A DNA stretch of 64,000 nucleotides. Origin: Fuerstiella marisgermanici (GTDB taxonomy: Bacteria > Planctomycetota > Planctomycetia > Planctomycetales > Planctomycetaceae). Positions within the stretch are counted from its first letter, which is position 1. The number at the start of each line of letters is the position of its first letter. Shown here in pieces: positions 54,782 through 63,946 of this stretch. The position numbers and the translations under genes were made by a program. Below the pieces are notes generated by a model. The model ran no database searches and had not been told where the DNA came from. It saw only the letters and a list, made by a program, of their open reading frames with translations. The stretch spans positions 806,001-870,000 of the forward strand of contig NZ_CP017641.1 of assembly GCF_001983935.1 (NCBI RefSeq), given 5' to 3'.

Positions 54782-55996
54782 TTACCACGAAATCGTCGGT
54801 ACGGTTTGGCCCGCGCGGTAGGTTTCTGCCTGCGGTTGCAGGACGCTCATCGCATTGGCCTGAGCGGTCGATCGCAGGTCGGCGGATCCGCCCCACGGAA
54901 CGGGGGTTACCGTCAGGCCGTCGTCGGTCTGCTCCAGGCGACTCGGGAAATAAGTCGGGCGATCGCCTTTGACGGTGACATCTTCGGTCAGCCGCCCCAG
55001 CACGGTTTGAGGCATCGGGTTGGCGTGCCCGGCAAACTGCCTCATGGCCGCTCGCACGAACAGTTCAAAACACACCATGCTGCTGACCGGGTTGCCTGGC
55101 AAACCGAATACCCAGCAATGACGGTCAGCCGTTTTCAATTGGCCAAACCAAAGTGGTTTGCCGGGCTTCATCTGAATTTTGTGGAACACCTGCTCAACGC
55201 CCGCTGCCTGAAGTTCGGCGGGCACAAGGTCCAGCGTCCCGGCGGAGACGCCTCCTGACAACAGCAGAAAATCGCATTCCAGGCCCTGCTGAATTTTCGG
55301 TCGAAGGTCGTCCTGAGTGTCTCGGGCAACTCCGAGTGGGACCGGCGTTCCGTGGGCTCTTTGAATCTGGCTAACCAGCATCGGTTCATTGGAATTGCGA
55401 ATCCGCCCCGGCGTAAGCGGCTGATCGATCGGCAGCAATTCGTCACCCGTCGCAAGAACGCTTATCGTCGGACGGCGGAAAGTTGGCACGTTTGCAACTC
55501 CGAATTCCGCCAGCACAGCAATGTGCTGAGGCTGCAGCAACGTCCCGGCCGCCATCAATGGCTCACCTGTCTTCGCCGCGGAACCCTGCCGCAGGACGTT
55601 TCGTTCCGCCGCAACATCGCCGCCGTTGACAACGACTGAGTCTGGCATAGCTTCGTCGAACTGAACACGTTCGATCGGTACAACGCAATCAGCGCCCAGT
55701 GGAATCGGAGCGCCCGTCATGATCCTCGCCGCATCGTCTTTCGCGGTATGGCTCGGAACGGTGCCAGCTGTGATCGTTTCCAGCACTCCCAGCGTTCGTT
55801 CAACGCCTTCTTCGAACGCGGCGCTGTTGACGGCGAAGCCATCCATCATCGCTTTATCGAAAGGCGGCGAATCGTGCGGCGTTTTTAGATCTTCCGCGAG
55901 CACAAGGTTAAGGCAGTCCTGCAACGGGACGGCAGCCGCAGGACCGGGCTGCACATGCTTAAGGATTTGTTGAAGAGCTTCGTCGACAGTGAGCAT
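54782..55996 (-). CDS. moeA: Molybdopterin molybdenumtransferase
   Basis: A 404-aa protein from the ATG at 55996 (MLTVDEALQQIL), a typical MoeA start; the upstream frame to 56098 adds no domain. It inserts molybdate into adenylated molybdopterin. Visible blocks are DSPPFDKAMMDGFAVN, RIMTGAPIPLGADCVVPIE, RPTISVLATGDELL, SGGVSAGTLDLV and VFGLPGNPVSSMVCFELFV. Length is normal. No other molybdenum-cofactor gene is nearby. Confidence 0.95.
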   Translation of the reverse strand: MLTVDEALQQILKHVQPGPAAAVPLQDCLNLVLAEDLKTPHDSPPFDKAMMDGFAVNSAAFEEGVERTLGVLETITAGTVPSHTAKDDAARIMTGAPIPLGADCVVPIERVQFDEAMPDSVVVNGGDVAAERNVLRQGSAAKTGEPLMAAGTLLQPQHIAVLAEFGVANVPTFRRPTISVLATGDELLPIDQPLTPGRIRNSNEPMLVSQIQRAHGTPVPLGVARDTQDDLRPKIQQGLECDFLLLSGGVSAGTLDLVPAELQAAGVEQVFHKIQMKPGKPLWFGQLKTADRHCWVFGLPGNPVSSMVCFELFVRAAMRQFAGHANPMPQTVLGRLTEDVTVKGDRPTYFPSRLEQTDDGLTVTPVPWGGSADLRSTAQANAMSVLQPQAETYRAGQTVPTISW

Positions 55997-56144
55997 GATG
56001 AATGAGTGTATTGTTGAATAGGTGACGAACTGCGGCGCGGGAGCTTCAAATTCAAACAAGATCGAAGCCCGACGAAAGTGAACCGGACGCAAACGCACGC
56101 GGATGAAACACGCTTCATCGATGTCAGGTTTGGTTTGTCGTGGC

Positions 56145-57986
56145 TTACGCTTGACCTTCTGTGACTTTAACCACGCGGTCTGTGTCCGGGACGTTCACTT
56201 GCTGAGTTTCGCCGCCGGGCCATGTGATTTCTACCGACTTCACAGTGTCAAATTCTCCCAGCCCGAAGGTTAGAGGTAATTCGACCTGTGACTGGTAACT
56301 ACATGTTGGCATCACAGTTCTGGTTAGCACGGTGTCGTCCGGCAACGTTACCTTCACGGTTGCACCGATGGCATCTCGGTTCGACGAAGTGCCTGTCAAT
56401 TGAAATCGCAGCCAGTGATGGCCGGTGCTCTGATCATTTCGCAGAAGTCTGGGTTTGTTACCGGATGCGAACAATAAGAGGTCCACATCGCCATCACCGT
56501 CGATGTCCGCTCGCGTTGCCCCACGGCCCACCATCCGCTTCACAAATTCCGGTCCCAGAATGTCGTCCGGCACCACCATGAATTCGTTGTCGTACTCGCT
56601 GCCGCAATTCCACAAAACCTGAGGCGGTTGTTCGTAGTGTTGGCTGGACTGCACTTTTTGAATGTCGTCTTCCAGATGCCCGTTGCAGGCGAAGATGTCC
56701 AGCCGCGTGTCCAGGTCAAGGTCTGCAAACATCACGCCGAACGTCAATTCAACCCGCGTCACCGGGCCAATCCCGTTACTGACCGCTTCGTCACGAAACA
56801 CGGGCAGCGGCAAACCAGGCGTTTGGCACACGTACAACGCCGTCATTTCGTTGGCAAAGTTGCCGATCGTGATGCCGACCGCATCGGTATTGCGAAAGTA
56901 TCCAGCATCGATGCCCATCGCGCCGCGAGCTCCCCCGCTGTTGTCGAAGGCGATGCCGGACGTGGCCGCGTTTTCTGCGAATGAGCCGTTTGGTTGATTG
57001 ATCAGCAGCAGATTTTGAACAGTATCGTTCGCGATGATCACGTCCAGGCGACCGTCGGCCGTTACGTCTGCGAAGGTCAGGCCGAGGGACTTGGCCAGCG
57101 GCTCGCCGGTATCAGCATTGGCAATCTGGATGCCCGCTTCCTGCGATACGTCGCTAAACTTGCCATCGCCGTCGTTGCGGTACAGCACCGGAAACGCGCC
57201 GCGAAAGTCGGTCGGACGTCCGTACGCTCGCAAGCTTCCATCAAGAGTGAACTCCATCGATCGGTCTTTTTCCGGCGACCACTCCAAATAGTTTGCCACC
57301 ATCAAATCCAGATCGCCGTCGAGATCGTAGTCGAACCACCCGCAGCTCGTTCCCCACTGGTCGTCTGCCCCAGCAACACCGGCCTTTTCGGTCACGTCGA
57401 CAAACTTTCCAGCTCCCTGGTTGTGGAACAGGCGATTCTTTCCCACAGCCGTGAAGTACAGATCGACTTTGCCATCGTTATCGAAATCGCCGCAGGCGAC
57501 TCCGTTGCCGTAAAAGGAAACGTCCAGCCCAGAACCGGGCGTGACGTTTGTGAAGTTTCCTTTTCCGTCGTTTTCATACAACGCCTGAGTCGGTAACTCA
57601 GTTGGTTGAGGCGTCGTCCACGGCCAGACGGTGGAGTTCACGCAGACGATGTCCTGATCGCCGTCACCGTCGAAGTCGAAGAACGCTCCTCCGCCGCTCA
57701 TCGTTTCCGGCAGCAGCTTTTCACCCGCCGCGCCGTTTTTGTGAACGAAGTCGATGCCGGCCGCCTGGGTAATGTCCGTAAATCGGATCTCAGGAATTTG
57801 CAGTTCCGGCAGTTCCCGTTCCTGTGGCAGAGCACTTTGTTCTTCTTTTTCGGGCGCAGCAATTTCTTCGGTCTGCTGCATCACGTAGGCGATCCCTGCC
57901 ACGCTTGCCAACAGGGCCAGCACAACCACTGAGAACTTCATCGCCTTGCCGACGACGTCATCGTTTTCTGGTATATCGTTGCTCAT
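56145..57986 (-). CDS. CRTAC1-type VCBS/FG-GAP repeat protein with ASPIC/UnbV domain
   Basis: A 613-aa protein. An N-terminal membrane anchor (about residues 13-32) is followed by an exported beta-propeller. At least six calcium-binding FG-GAP/VCBS repeats are seen (FFDFDGDGDQDIVCVN, DFDNDGKVDLYFT, DYDLDGDLDLMVAN, DLDLDTRLDIFACNG, DIDGDGDVDLLLF). The C-terminal ASPIC/UnbV module has RDAIGATVKVTLPDDT and VEITWPGGETQQV. Its ATG overlaps the stop of the upstream multihaem cytochrome gene (ATGA), so the two are probably made together. The role is unknown, possibly adhesion or a partner of the cytochrome. Confidence 0.9.
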   Translation of the reverse strand: MSNDIPENDDVVGKAMKFSVVVLALLASVAGIAYVMQQTEEIAAPEKEEQSALPQERELPELQIPEIRFTDITQAAGIDFVHKNGAAGEKLLPETMSGGGAFFDFDGDGDQDIVCVNSTVWPWTTPQPTELPTQALYENDGKGNFTNVTPGSGLDVSFYGNGVACGDFDNDGKVDLYFTAVGKNRLFHNQGAGKFVDVTEKAGVAGADDQWGTSCGWFDYDLDGDLDLMVANYLEWSPEKDRSMEFTLDGSLRAYGRPTDFRGAFPVLYRNDGDGKFSDVSQEAGIQIANADTGEPLAKSLGLTFADVTADGRLDVIIANDTVQNLLLINQPNGSFAENAATSGIAFDNSGGARGAMGIDAGYFRNTDAVGITIGNFANEMTALYVCQTPGLPLPVFRDEAVSNGIGPVTRVELTFGVMFADLDLDTRLDIFACNGHLEDDIQKVQSSQHYEQPPQVLWNCGSEYDNEFMVVPDDILGPEFVKRMVGRGATRADIDGDGDVDLLLFASGNKPRLLRNDQSTGHHWLRFQLTGTSSNRDAIGATVKVTLPDDTVLTRTVMPTCSYQSQVELPLTFGLGEFDTVKSVEITWPGGETQQVNVPDTDRVVKVTEGQA

Positions 57987-60820
57987 TGAACCTTCAATTC
58001 GTAAATCACCAGCGGTTCCGCGGCCGCGTTGGCCGCCGGGTATTTCTTTCGAGCGATTCCGACCGCCTGGCCGCGAGCCGTGTCATCGGGCTTGTACTTG
58101 GTGTGCAAGCGGCGATGTTCGGCCGATAGTTCGGTGTCGCCAAGAAGGCTGTACAGCTGAGCGAGGTTGTGATGTGCGTCGACGTTTTCGCTGTCATCTT
58201 TCAGCGTCCGCCGAAATACCGCCACTGCTTCTTCCAGCCGACTTCGACGTTCATCCGCCCGCCGTTCGCCTCGAATATTTGTTGCCTGCGTGAAGATCGC
58301 CTGCCCCAGCAAATTGTTAACCACGTAGTCGCGGCTGAAATCGAAGCCGCGACGAACCGTATCCGCCGTGCGATAGTTCAACACCTGTCGGAAATTTTCT
58401 TCGGCCTGCTTGTGGTAGCCTTGCTGAGTGTTCAACACGCCGCTTAGCCACGCCAGCGTCCATGGTGGAGCCGCGGGATCGGTGTGTTCGGACGCTCGCT
58501 TCACGGCAGCGACGGCTTCATCCAGTTGGCCGTCGCCTGCTTCCTGCAGCAATACTCGAGCCAAATTCAGAGGCCCGTCATAGCGGCCCAGTTCTTCAAC
58601 CTTCCGGAACGCTTCCGCCGCCTGTTTAAGTTCTGCCTTCCCTTTTAGCAGCATGCCGATGCCGTAATCGTTCCACCGCTGCCATTCCGGAAAGCCGTCG
58701 TCCGCTTCAGGAGTCGCTGCGACGTCCGCAACGCCCTGCACCGGAAATGTGACGTGGTCCTCAGCCAATACGGTGATTGGAAGTTCGTTACGGTACGGTT
58801 CCCCGTCGACGTGTCCACGGATCGGTTCCGCCTTCATTGCTGTTAGCGATTTGTCCACGATCTCCATGTACGTCGAATCGAACTTGCGATACAGCAACCG
58901 CACGGTGACATCGATCGGCGCGTTGACATCGTCTGGAACCTGAAGCGAATAGTGCACGGTCTGGCCCGCTCCGGGCGGAATCTGATGACTATACAGCGGC
59001 ACAAAAATGTCTTGTGCGTTTCGGCGGTCGATGCGGTTGCCAAAGCGATCCAGCATGAATGTGTTCACGAAATGTGACCACGGATCGACGCTGTTGTCGT
59101 CATGCATTTGCCCGCTGACACCGACGATTCGATCGCCGGATTTCGCCGTCACTTCAAGCCAGATTTCGTTCGAATCCGACGTGCCCTGAGTGAAGTGATG
59201 CCCCATCTTTAGCGTGCGAATTACGGTTTCCAGCAGGTATCGTTCGCCCGGCTGCAGCGTTGGCACGTTGGCGCCGATGGGAGCCACCAGTTCGCCATCG
59301 ATTGTGCCGCCTTTGCGAATTCCAAACAGATCGACTCGCATCACGCCGTTCAGGAAGTCCTGATGCGCCTTCACGATGTCTTCGCGATCACGCAGCCAGG
59401 CCATCGCGGTGTTGGCCGATGGGAACAGATGATTGTGAATTTTCAATTCCCCCGATTCGTCAAAGACCTGAGCACCAAAATCGTCCGACGCATGAGTCGG
59501 CATGTGGCATTCGTTGCAATTGTTTTGCGCTTCGGGCGGATAGTAAAAACTGCGAGCTCCATGCCCCGACACGCCGCTTAGCAACCAGCTGTCATGATGA
59601 TTCTGCCCACGCAGCCATTCGCGGTAGTGGTTCAGTTCGTACGGCAGATTGACTTTGTGGCAACTGCTGCAGAATTCCGCCGACTTGTGAAGCGGCTTCA
59701 GAAACGTTTTCTTGTGAAACGATGGCTTCGCCTTCACCAGTTGATTGTTAACCCACTGCAGCAGTTCGTTGTCACTGTGAGCAAACGGGTAATGCTGAGG
59801 TTCCTCAATCGTGAAGTCAGCATTTCCTTCGCTGCTATTCACATGCGTGACCGCGTGACAAACGGTGCAGGTGATGCCTGACTGCGATGTCGGATGGTTG
59901 AGCATGTCGAAGTCAGGGTCATCGAACGCACCGCTGAAAAACGGCACGGGGTCGTGACAGCCGGCGCACCAGCGAGACGCCTTGACGCTGCCATCTCGTT
60001 TTAACGACAGCTCGCGAGTTTCTGCCACGCTGGCCAGATACATCGGGTTGTTAAACGAACTGAAACGATGAACGCTGTCGGACCATTCTTTATGAGAATC
60101 CTGATGGCACTTCAGGCAGTATTGGTTCATGTCCAGTGTCTTTGCCGGAATGAATTTGCCCGAAGACGTTCGCGCCAGCGAAGGTTTGAAATACTCAGTA
60201 CCGGATTCCGGGCCGACGGCGTTCCACTGTCGAGGATCCTGAGACTGCAGGACGATCATCATCAACGCCGCTGCGCTTGCCAGGCCACCAAATGCCAAGC
60301 CTTGCTTCCATCTCATTTTGGGACCAACCAGCCGATGCAGCCAGTACAGCCACAGGCCAACAATCGGACAGGCCACATGAGCCCAGTACATCGTTGCCCT
60401 TGCCGCCGGGTGCTTCAGGTCGAGGACGCCTTCGATACGCACAAGTGCAAAGCCACTTAGCAGGATCACAATGCAAACGGCAAACAGGGCGTAGCCGATA
60501 TTGACCGTGCGGCGGATTTTGCGGTCTTTGGTGTTTCGCATGTGCAGGATGCCGAATGCCAGAAACGGCACAACGATCATCAGCCCGACGATGATGTGCA
60601 TCAGGAACATGCAGATGTAGAAGTAGTCCTGATACGTTTGATGCGTCCACCATTCCAGCGTCTTCACGCCGATCAGGTACGCGCTGTTTGCGGCGATCAG
60701 CGCCAGCAGTACCAGCATGATGTTGAAGACAATGCGCAGACGCGGTCCAATCGCCTTGCGAACGATTTTCTTTTCCGCTGGCGCACGATCAGGCGCAGCG
60801 GATGCAGTTTCAGAAGTCAT
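57983..60820 (-). CDS. Membrane-bound pentahaem cytochrome c with C-terminal helical repeats
   Basis: A 945-aa protein. About five membrane helices lie in the first ~190 residues, some with His that could bind haem. A periplasmic region (about 215-480) has five C-x-x-C-H sites: CLKCH, CAGCH, CTVCH, CSSCH and CNECH. A beta-rich middle part follows. A TPR-like C-terminal region (about 690-925) includes AEENFRQVLNYRTAD and DAHHNLAQLYSLLGDTELSA. It resembles multihaem cytochromes that pass electrons between the quinone pool and periplasmic partners. The exact reaction is not known to me. It is translationally coupled to the CRTAC1 gene. Confidence 0.9.
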   Translation of the reverse strand: MTSETASAAPDRAPAEKKIVRKAIGPRLRIVFNIMLVLLALIAANSAYLIGVKTLEWWTHQTYQDYFYICMFLMHIIVGLMIVVPFLAFGILHMRNTKDRKIRRTVNIGYALFAVCIVILLSGFALVRIEGVLDLKHPAARATMYWAHVACPIVGLWLYWLHRLVGPKMRWKQGLAFGGLASAAALMMIVLQSQDPRQWNAVGPESGTEYFKPSLARTSSGKFIPAKTLDMNQYCLKCHQDSHKEWSDSVHRFSSFNNPMYLASVAETRELSLKRDGSVKASRWCAGCHDPVPFFSGAFDDPDFDMLNHPTSQSGITCTVCHAVTHVNSSEGNADFTIEEPQHYPFAHSDNELLQWVNNQLVKAKPSFHKKTFLKPLHKSAEFCSSCHKVNLPYELNHYREWLRGQNHHDSWLLSGVSGHGARSFYYPPEAQNNCNECHMPTHASDDFGAQVFDESGELKIHNHLFPSANTAMAWLRDREDIVKAHQDFLNGVMRVDLFGIRKGGTIDGELVAPIGANVPTLQPGERYLLETVIRTLKMGHHFTQGTSDSNEIWLEVTAKSGDRIVGVSGQMHDDNSVDPWSHFVNTFMLDRFGNRIDRRNAQDIFVPLYSHQIPPGAGQTVHYSLQVPDDVNAPIDVTVRLLYRKFDSTYMEIVDKSLTAMKAEPIRGHVDGEPYRNELPITVLAEDHVTFPVQGVADVAATPEADDGFPEWQRWNDYGIGMLLKGKAELKQAAEAFRKVEELGRYDGPLNLARVLLQEAGDGQLDEAVAAVKRASEHTDPAAPPWTLAWLSGVLNTQQGYHKQAEENFRQVLNYRTADTVRRGFDFSRDYVVNNLLGQAIFTQATNIRGERRADERRSRLEEAVAVFRRTLKDDSENVDAHHNLAQLYSLLGDTELSAEHRRLHTKYKPDDTARGQAVGIARKKYPAANAAAEPLVIYELKVQ

Positions 60821-60920
60821 GGAAGATGCAATTCACCATGCGGCCAGTTTCAAATGGCCACAGACATTGAAGCGTACGGATCAGCGCAGAACGAACTCGC
60901 ACTGATCAACGAAGGGAACT

Positions 60921-61307
60921 TCAAACGGTGAATTCTGGTGGACGAAGCATTCGCAGAGGGAACCCTCGTCGCTGCGTTGGCGCGATTTCTCGCACACGCA
61001 TGGCTGAGCGATTTGCGACTGGTGCCGTCGTCTTTGCAGGCGTCAGGCCATCATTGACACTCACGCTCGAACCGATCACTGGCAGGTCTCGCTGCGGAAA
61101 ATCCTGCTTCTGGCGGCAATGCGGCCCGGAACAGGGCTGCGGCTTCGATTCCGTTGCGGGGGCGGCTTCTGTTTTGTCGTGTACCGAAGCATGCATCGGC
61201 TTGCTGTGCTTCGTGTACAAATATTCGCCACACGAAGCCTGAGCGAACGATGTCGCAAACATCGCCAGGCAGATTATCGTCAGAGTTTTGACAGAATTCT
61301 GAATCAT
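60921..61307 (-). CDS. Small secreted Cys-containing protein
   Basis: A 128-aa protein from the ATG at 61307 (MIQNSVKTLTIICLAMFATS), which gives a clean signal peptide ending AQA; a start at 61349 would bury it. The mature part begins SCGEYLYTKHSKPMHA and holds a second Cys pair in PCSGPHCRQ, then a Pro/Arg-rich tail. It lies 100 bp upstream of the pentahaem cytochrome gene on the same strand, so it may belong with it. Family function unknown. Confidence 0.65.
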   Translation of the reverse strand: MIQNSVKTLTIICLAMFATSFAQASCGEYLYTKHSKPMHASVHDKTEAAPATESKPQPCSGPHCRQKQDFPQRDLPVIGSSVSVNDGLTPAKTTAPVANRSAMRVREIAPTQRRGFPLRMLRPPEFTV

Positions 61308-61409
61308 CCGGGCTGCCGTCGGAGCAAAAATACAAGCCGCTCTCAGCATGTTACGCTATCGCACGCTGTTTTGTGAGTTGGAATTCGTCAAAAATCACTG
61401 ATACAACTT

Positions 61410-61526
61410 GTTTTAACCCGCAGCCGCGGGCGCAGGCAGTGCCGTCACGCGTGTTTATGAGTTGGCAGCTTCCGCTGCAATTCCACTCCCTTCAACGACA
61501 CCTGTGCCTGCGGCTACCGGTTAAAC
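61410..61526. repeat. Palindromic intergenic repeat, copy 2
   Basis: The arms begin GTTTTAACCCGCAGCCGC on the left and end GCGGCTACCGGTTAAAC on the right, with about five mismatches in 26 positions. The central AGCTTCCGCTGCA (61467-61479) is identical to that in the element at 4496-4618. This copy is more decayed than copy 1. It ends 36 bp before the start of the interrupted DUF1559 gene. Confidence 0.75.
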
Positions 61527-61561
61527 GACTAGCCGCGGACACACTTCGCAAGGCATTTGAG

Positions 61562-62317
61562 ATGACGGGAAAGAAGAAATGGTTTGCCCTGGGATGTTTG
61601 CCGATCGCGATCGGCGCGGCCGTCATGTTGGGCGGTGCCGTACAGCAGGCTCGGAATGCCGCGAAGAAGACAGCCGACAAGTGAAACCTGAAAACAATTA
61701 GTCTCGCGCTCGCGAACTACCATGATCAATACGGCTGCTATCCGCCGCCGTATATTGCTGATGAAAACGGAAAGCCGATGCATAGTTGGCGAGTCCTGTT
61801 GCTCCCGTATTTGGATCAACGCCAACTGTACGAGCAATACGATTTTTCGAAACCGTGGGACAGCCCAGGTAACTTGCAGCTCGCGGCGAGACGCCCTCGC
61901 ACCTACCTGTTGCACGGCGTCGATGATGATGGCGGAATCGCGACGAATTATCTTGCCGTCGTCGGGGAAGGCACGCCGTGGCCAGCTGGTCGTATGATGA
62001 CTCACGAAATGATGGAAGAAACGGCTGGCCGGACAATCCGCGTCGTCGAGAATGTGGGCAGCGGAATTTTGTGGACGGAGCCGCGTGACCTGGATTTCAG
62101 CACGATGCCGATGACGTTGAAGGATTATCCGGCCGACGGAATCAGCAGTTGGCTGCAGCCTCCCGCCGTAGCGATGGTGGACGGCAGCACCGTCACGCTA
62201 AGCATGGAATTGACCGAAGACGAAGTCCGCAACATGCTGCTGATAGACAGTGATCAGGAACTCCCGGGTGGCGCACAAGAGATTGAAGACGGGCGTGATC
62301 GGCCAATTAAGGAGTGA
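61562..62317 (+). pseudogene. DUF1559-like gene interrupted by an in-frame TGA
   Basis: One reading frame encodes MTGKKKWFALGCLPIAIGA (a membrane helix) and ARNAAKKTADK, then a TGA at 61682-61684. It continues without shift as NLKTISLALANYHDQYGCYP, SWRVLLLPYLDQRQLYEQYD and KPWDSP to a stop at 62317. The part after the TGA aligns with the DUF1559 domain of the 839-aa protein at 1427-3946 (NNMKEIALAMHNFHD, LSWRVHLLPFLN, EPWDSP). The TGA falls at the second residue before the L-K/M-K pair. A single CGA-to-TGA change would explain it. It could be a recent pseudogene, a sequencing error or, less likely, readthrough. Confidence 0.8.
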
Positions 62318-62392
62318 GCGTCGATGGCAGTCGTTTGCCGTCATCGCAAAACCTGCGTAGAGTTTCGTCAAAAGTCGGCGCGACTTTGACTA

Positions 62393-62649
62393 AGAACCCC
62401 TAACCAAACCTGTGTGAGCCGCGACGTTTGTGGTTTCGTTTCAGGCAAGAAGTGAGGAGGCGGCGACAAATGTCGTCGACGACGAACGCCGCCGCCTGAG
62501 GCGGAACCACAAGCGGCCGGAGGGTTGTGACGACAGTAGCCGATCTGCGGCGTCAGCGCTCCTCGACGACATCTGTCGCCTCGTCACTATTCCTTGCATC
62601 TCGACCACTGTCGTCACAACGCGGCCACACAGGTTTTGTTAGGGGTTCT
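62393..62649. mobile_element. 257-bp element with 24-bp terminal inverted repeats (MITE-like)
   Basis: AGAACCCCTAACCAAACCTG... (62393-62416) and its inverse at 62626-62649 match at 23 of 24 positions. Inside, further segments pair imperfectly (GGCGGCGACAAATGTCGTCG with CGACGACATCTGTCGCC), so the whole element can fold as a long hairpin. TA flanks the left end and overlaps the right end, a possible dinucleotide duplication. No credible ORF or transposase is present. It fills most of the 62318-62698 spacer. Confidence 0.7.
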
Positions 62650-62698
62650 AAAACCGAATCGTCACGACAACTCCACTTTCTGAACGGGACAGTTCGCC

Positions 62699-63946
62699 AT
62701 GCGTACCCTTCCACTTGCATTCGCCCTTTGTCTTTCCAGCCACGTGGCGTTCGCTCAGGAGCCGTTTCACGAAACGCTCACGTCGACCGCCGAATCCGTG
62801 AACGATGAAATCTGGTCTGCCGACAGCCGACAAGTCACGCCCAACTGCGAACACGATTGGTCAATCACGAAAGAAACGTTGCGAGGCGGACGGCAGGAAG
62901 GCGTGGATATCATCACCGTCGACAACGGGGTGATGCAGATTGTCCTGTGCCCGACTCGCGGCATGGGCATCCTGAAAGTCACATCGGGTGACCTGCAACT
63001 AAAATGGGATAGTCCGGTCAAAGAGGTGGTGAACCCTCAGTTCGTGAATCTCGCCAGTCGAGGTGGGCTTGGCTGGTTGGAAGGCTTCAACGAATTTCTG
63101 TGCCGTTGCGGTTTGGAAAACAACGGGCACCCCGGCACAGATAAATTCATCAACAACGTCGGCGACGAAGCCGAGATGGAACTGACTCTGCACGGCAAAA
63201 TTGCCAACATTCCTGCCAGCAAGGTGGAAGTCGTCGTTGATCGGAAACCACCGTTTGCGTTGCGAGTGAAGGGGCAGGTGTATGAATCGTTTCTGTTTGG
63301 TCCGAAGCTACAGCTTCAGACAGAATTGGTTGTGTTGCCCGGCGAAAACACCTTCCAGCTGAACGATACGATCACAAATAAGGGAGCTCAGGAACAGGAA
63401 TTCCAGCTGTTATACCACGCGAATTTCGGCAGTCCGCTGCTGGCCGCAGGAGCGGAAGTGCTGGTGCCGACTCACAACGTGACGCCGTTTAATGATCACG
63501 CCGCTGCTGGCATGAAAAACTGGTCGAAATATGAGGGCCCGACGGCCGGATTTGTTGAGCAGGTTTATCTGTTGAAACCGAAGGCCGATCACAATGGCCA
63601 CACGATGGCGCTACTGGTCAACCGCGCAACGGCTCAGGCGGCTTCGATCGGCTGGTCAATAAAGCAGCTTCCGTATCTAACTGTCTGGAAGAACACCGGC
63701 GCGGCGGCCGACGGCTACGTGACTGGTATCGAGCCCGGTACTAACTACCCCAACAACCGAAGCGTGGAACGGGAAGCGGGACGCGTCCCCAAACTGGCCC
63801 CGGGTGAAAGTCGCGAAATGACGCTGACGTTTGGTCTTCATTCGGGAGGGAATGCAGTCGAGGCAGCGATCAACCAGATAACGGTTTTGCAGATGTCCGG
63901 GCAGGGGATCGACAGTCCGAATTCAACAACCACACCACGACAATGA
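62699..63946 (+). CDS. Exported DUF4432 (aldose-epimerase-like) protein
   Basis: A 415-aa protein with a signal peptide (MRTLPLAFALCLSSHVAFA). The galactose-mutarotase-like fold of DUF4432 is suggested by MQIVLCPTRGMGILKV, GGLGWLEGFNEFLCRCGLE, ELLYHANFGSPLL-like FQLLYHANFGSPLL, and a C-terminal GTNYPNNRS. The substrate is unknown but probably a sugar. The 3' end overlaps the start of the next gene (ATGA at 63943-63946), suggesting an operon. Confidence 0.88.
   Translation: MRTLPLAFALCLSSHVAFAQEPFHETLTSTAESVNDEIWSADSRQVTPNCEHDWSITKETLRGGRQEGVDIITVDNGVMQIVLCPTRGMGILKVTSGDLQLKWDSPVKEVVNPQFVNLASRGGLGWLEGFNEFLCRCGLENNGHPGTDKFINNVGDEAEMELTLHGKIANIPASKVEVVVDRKPPFALRVKGQVYESFLFGPKLQLQTELVVLPGENTFQLNDTITNKGAQEQEFQLLYHANFGSPLLAAGAEVLVPTHNVTPFNDHAAAGMKNWSKYEGPTAGFVEQVYLLKPKADHNGHTMALLVNRATAQAASIGWSIKQLPYLTVWKNTGAAADGYVTGIEPGTNYPNNRSVEREAGRVPKLAPGESREMTLTFGLHSGGNAVEAAINQITVLQMSGQGIDSPNSTTTPRQ

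Noticed and set aside
61682-61684. The TGA as a selenocysteine codon
   Set aside because: The aligned position in the paralogous domain is not Cys, no hairpin typical of a selenocysteine insertion element was recognised just after it, and no selenoprotein machinery is seen nearby.
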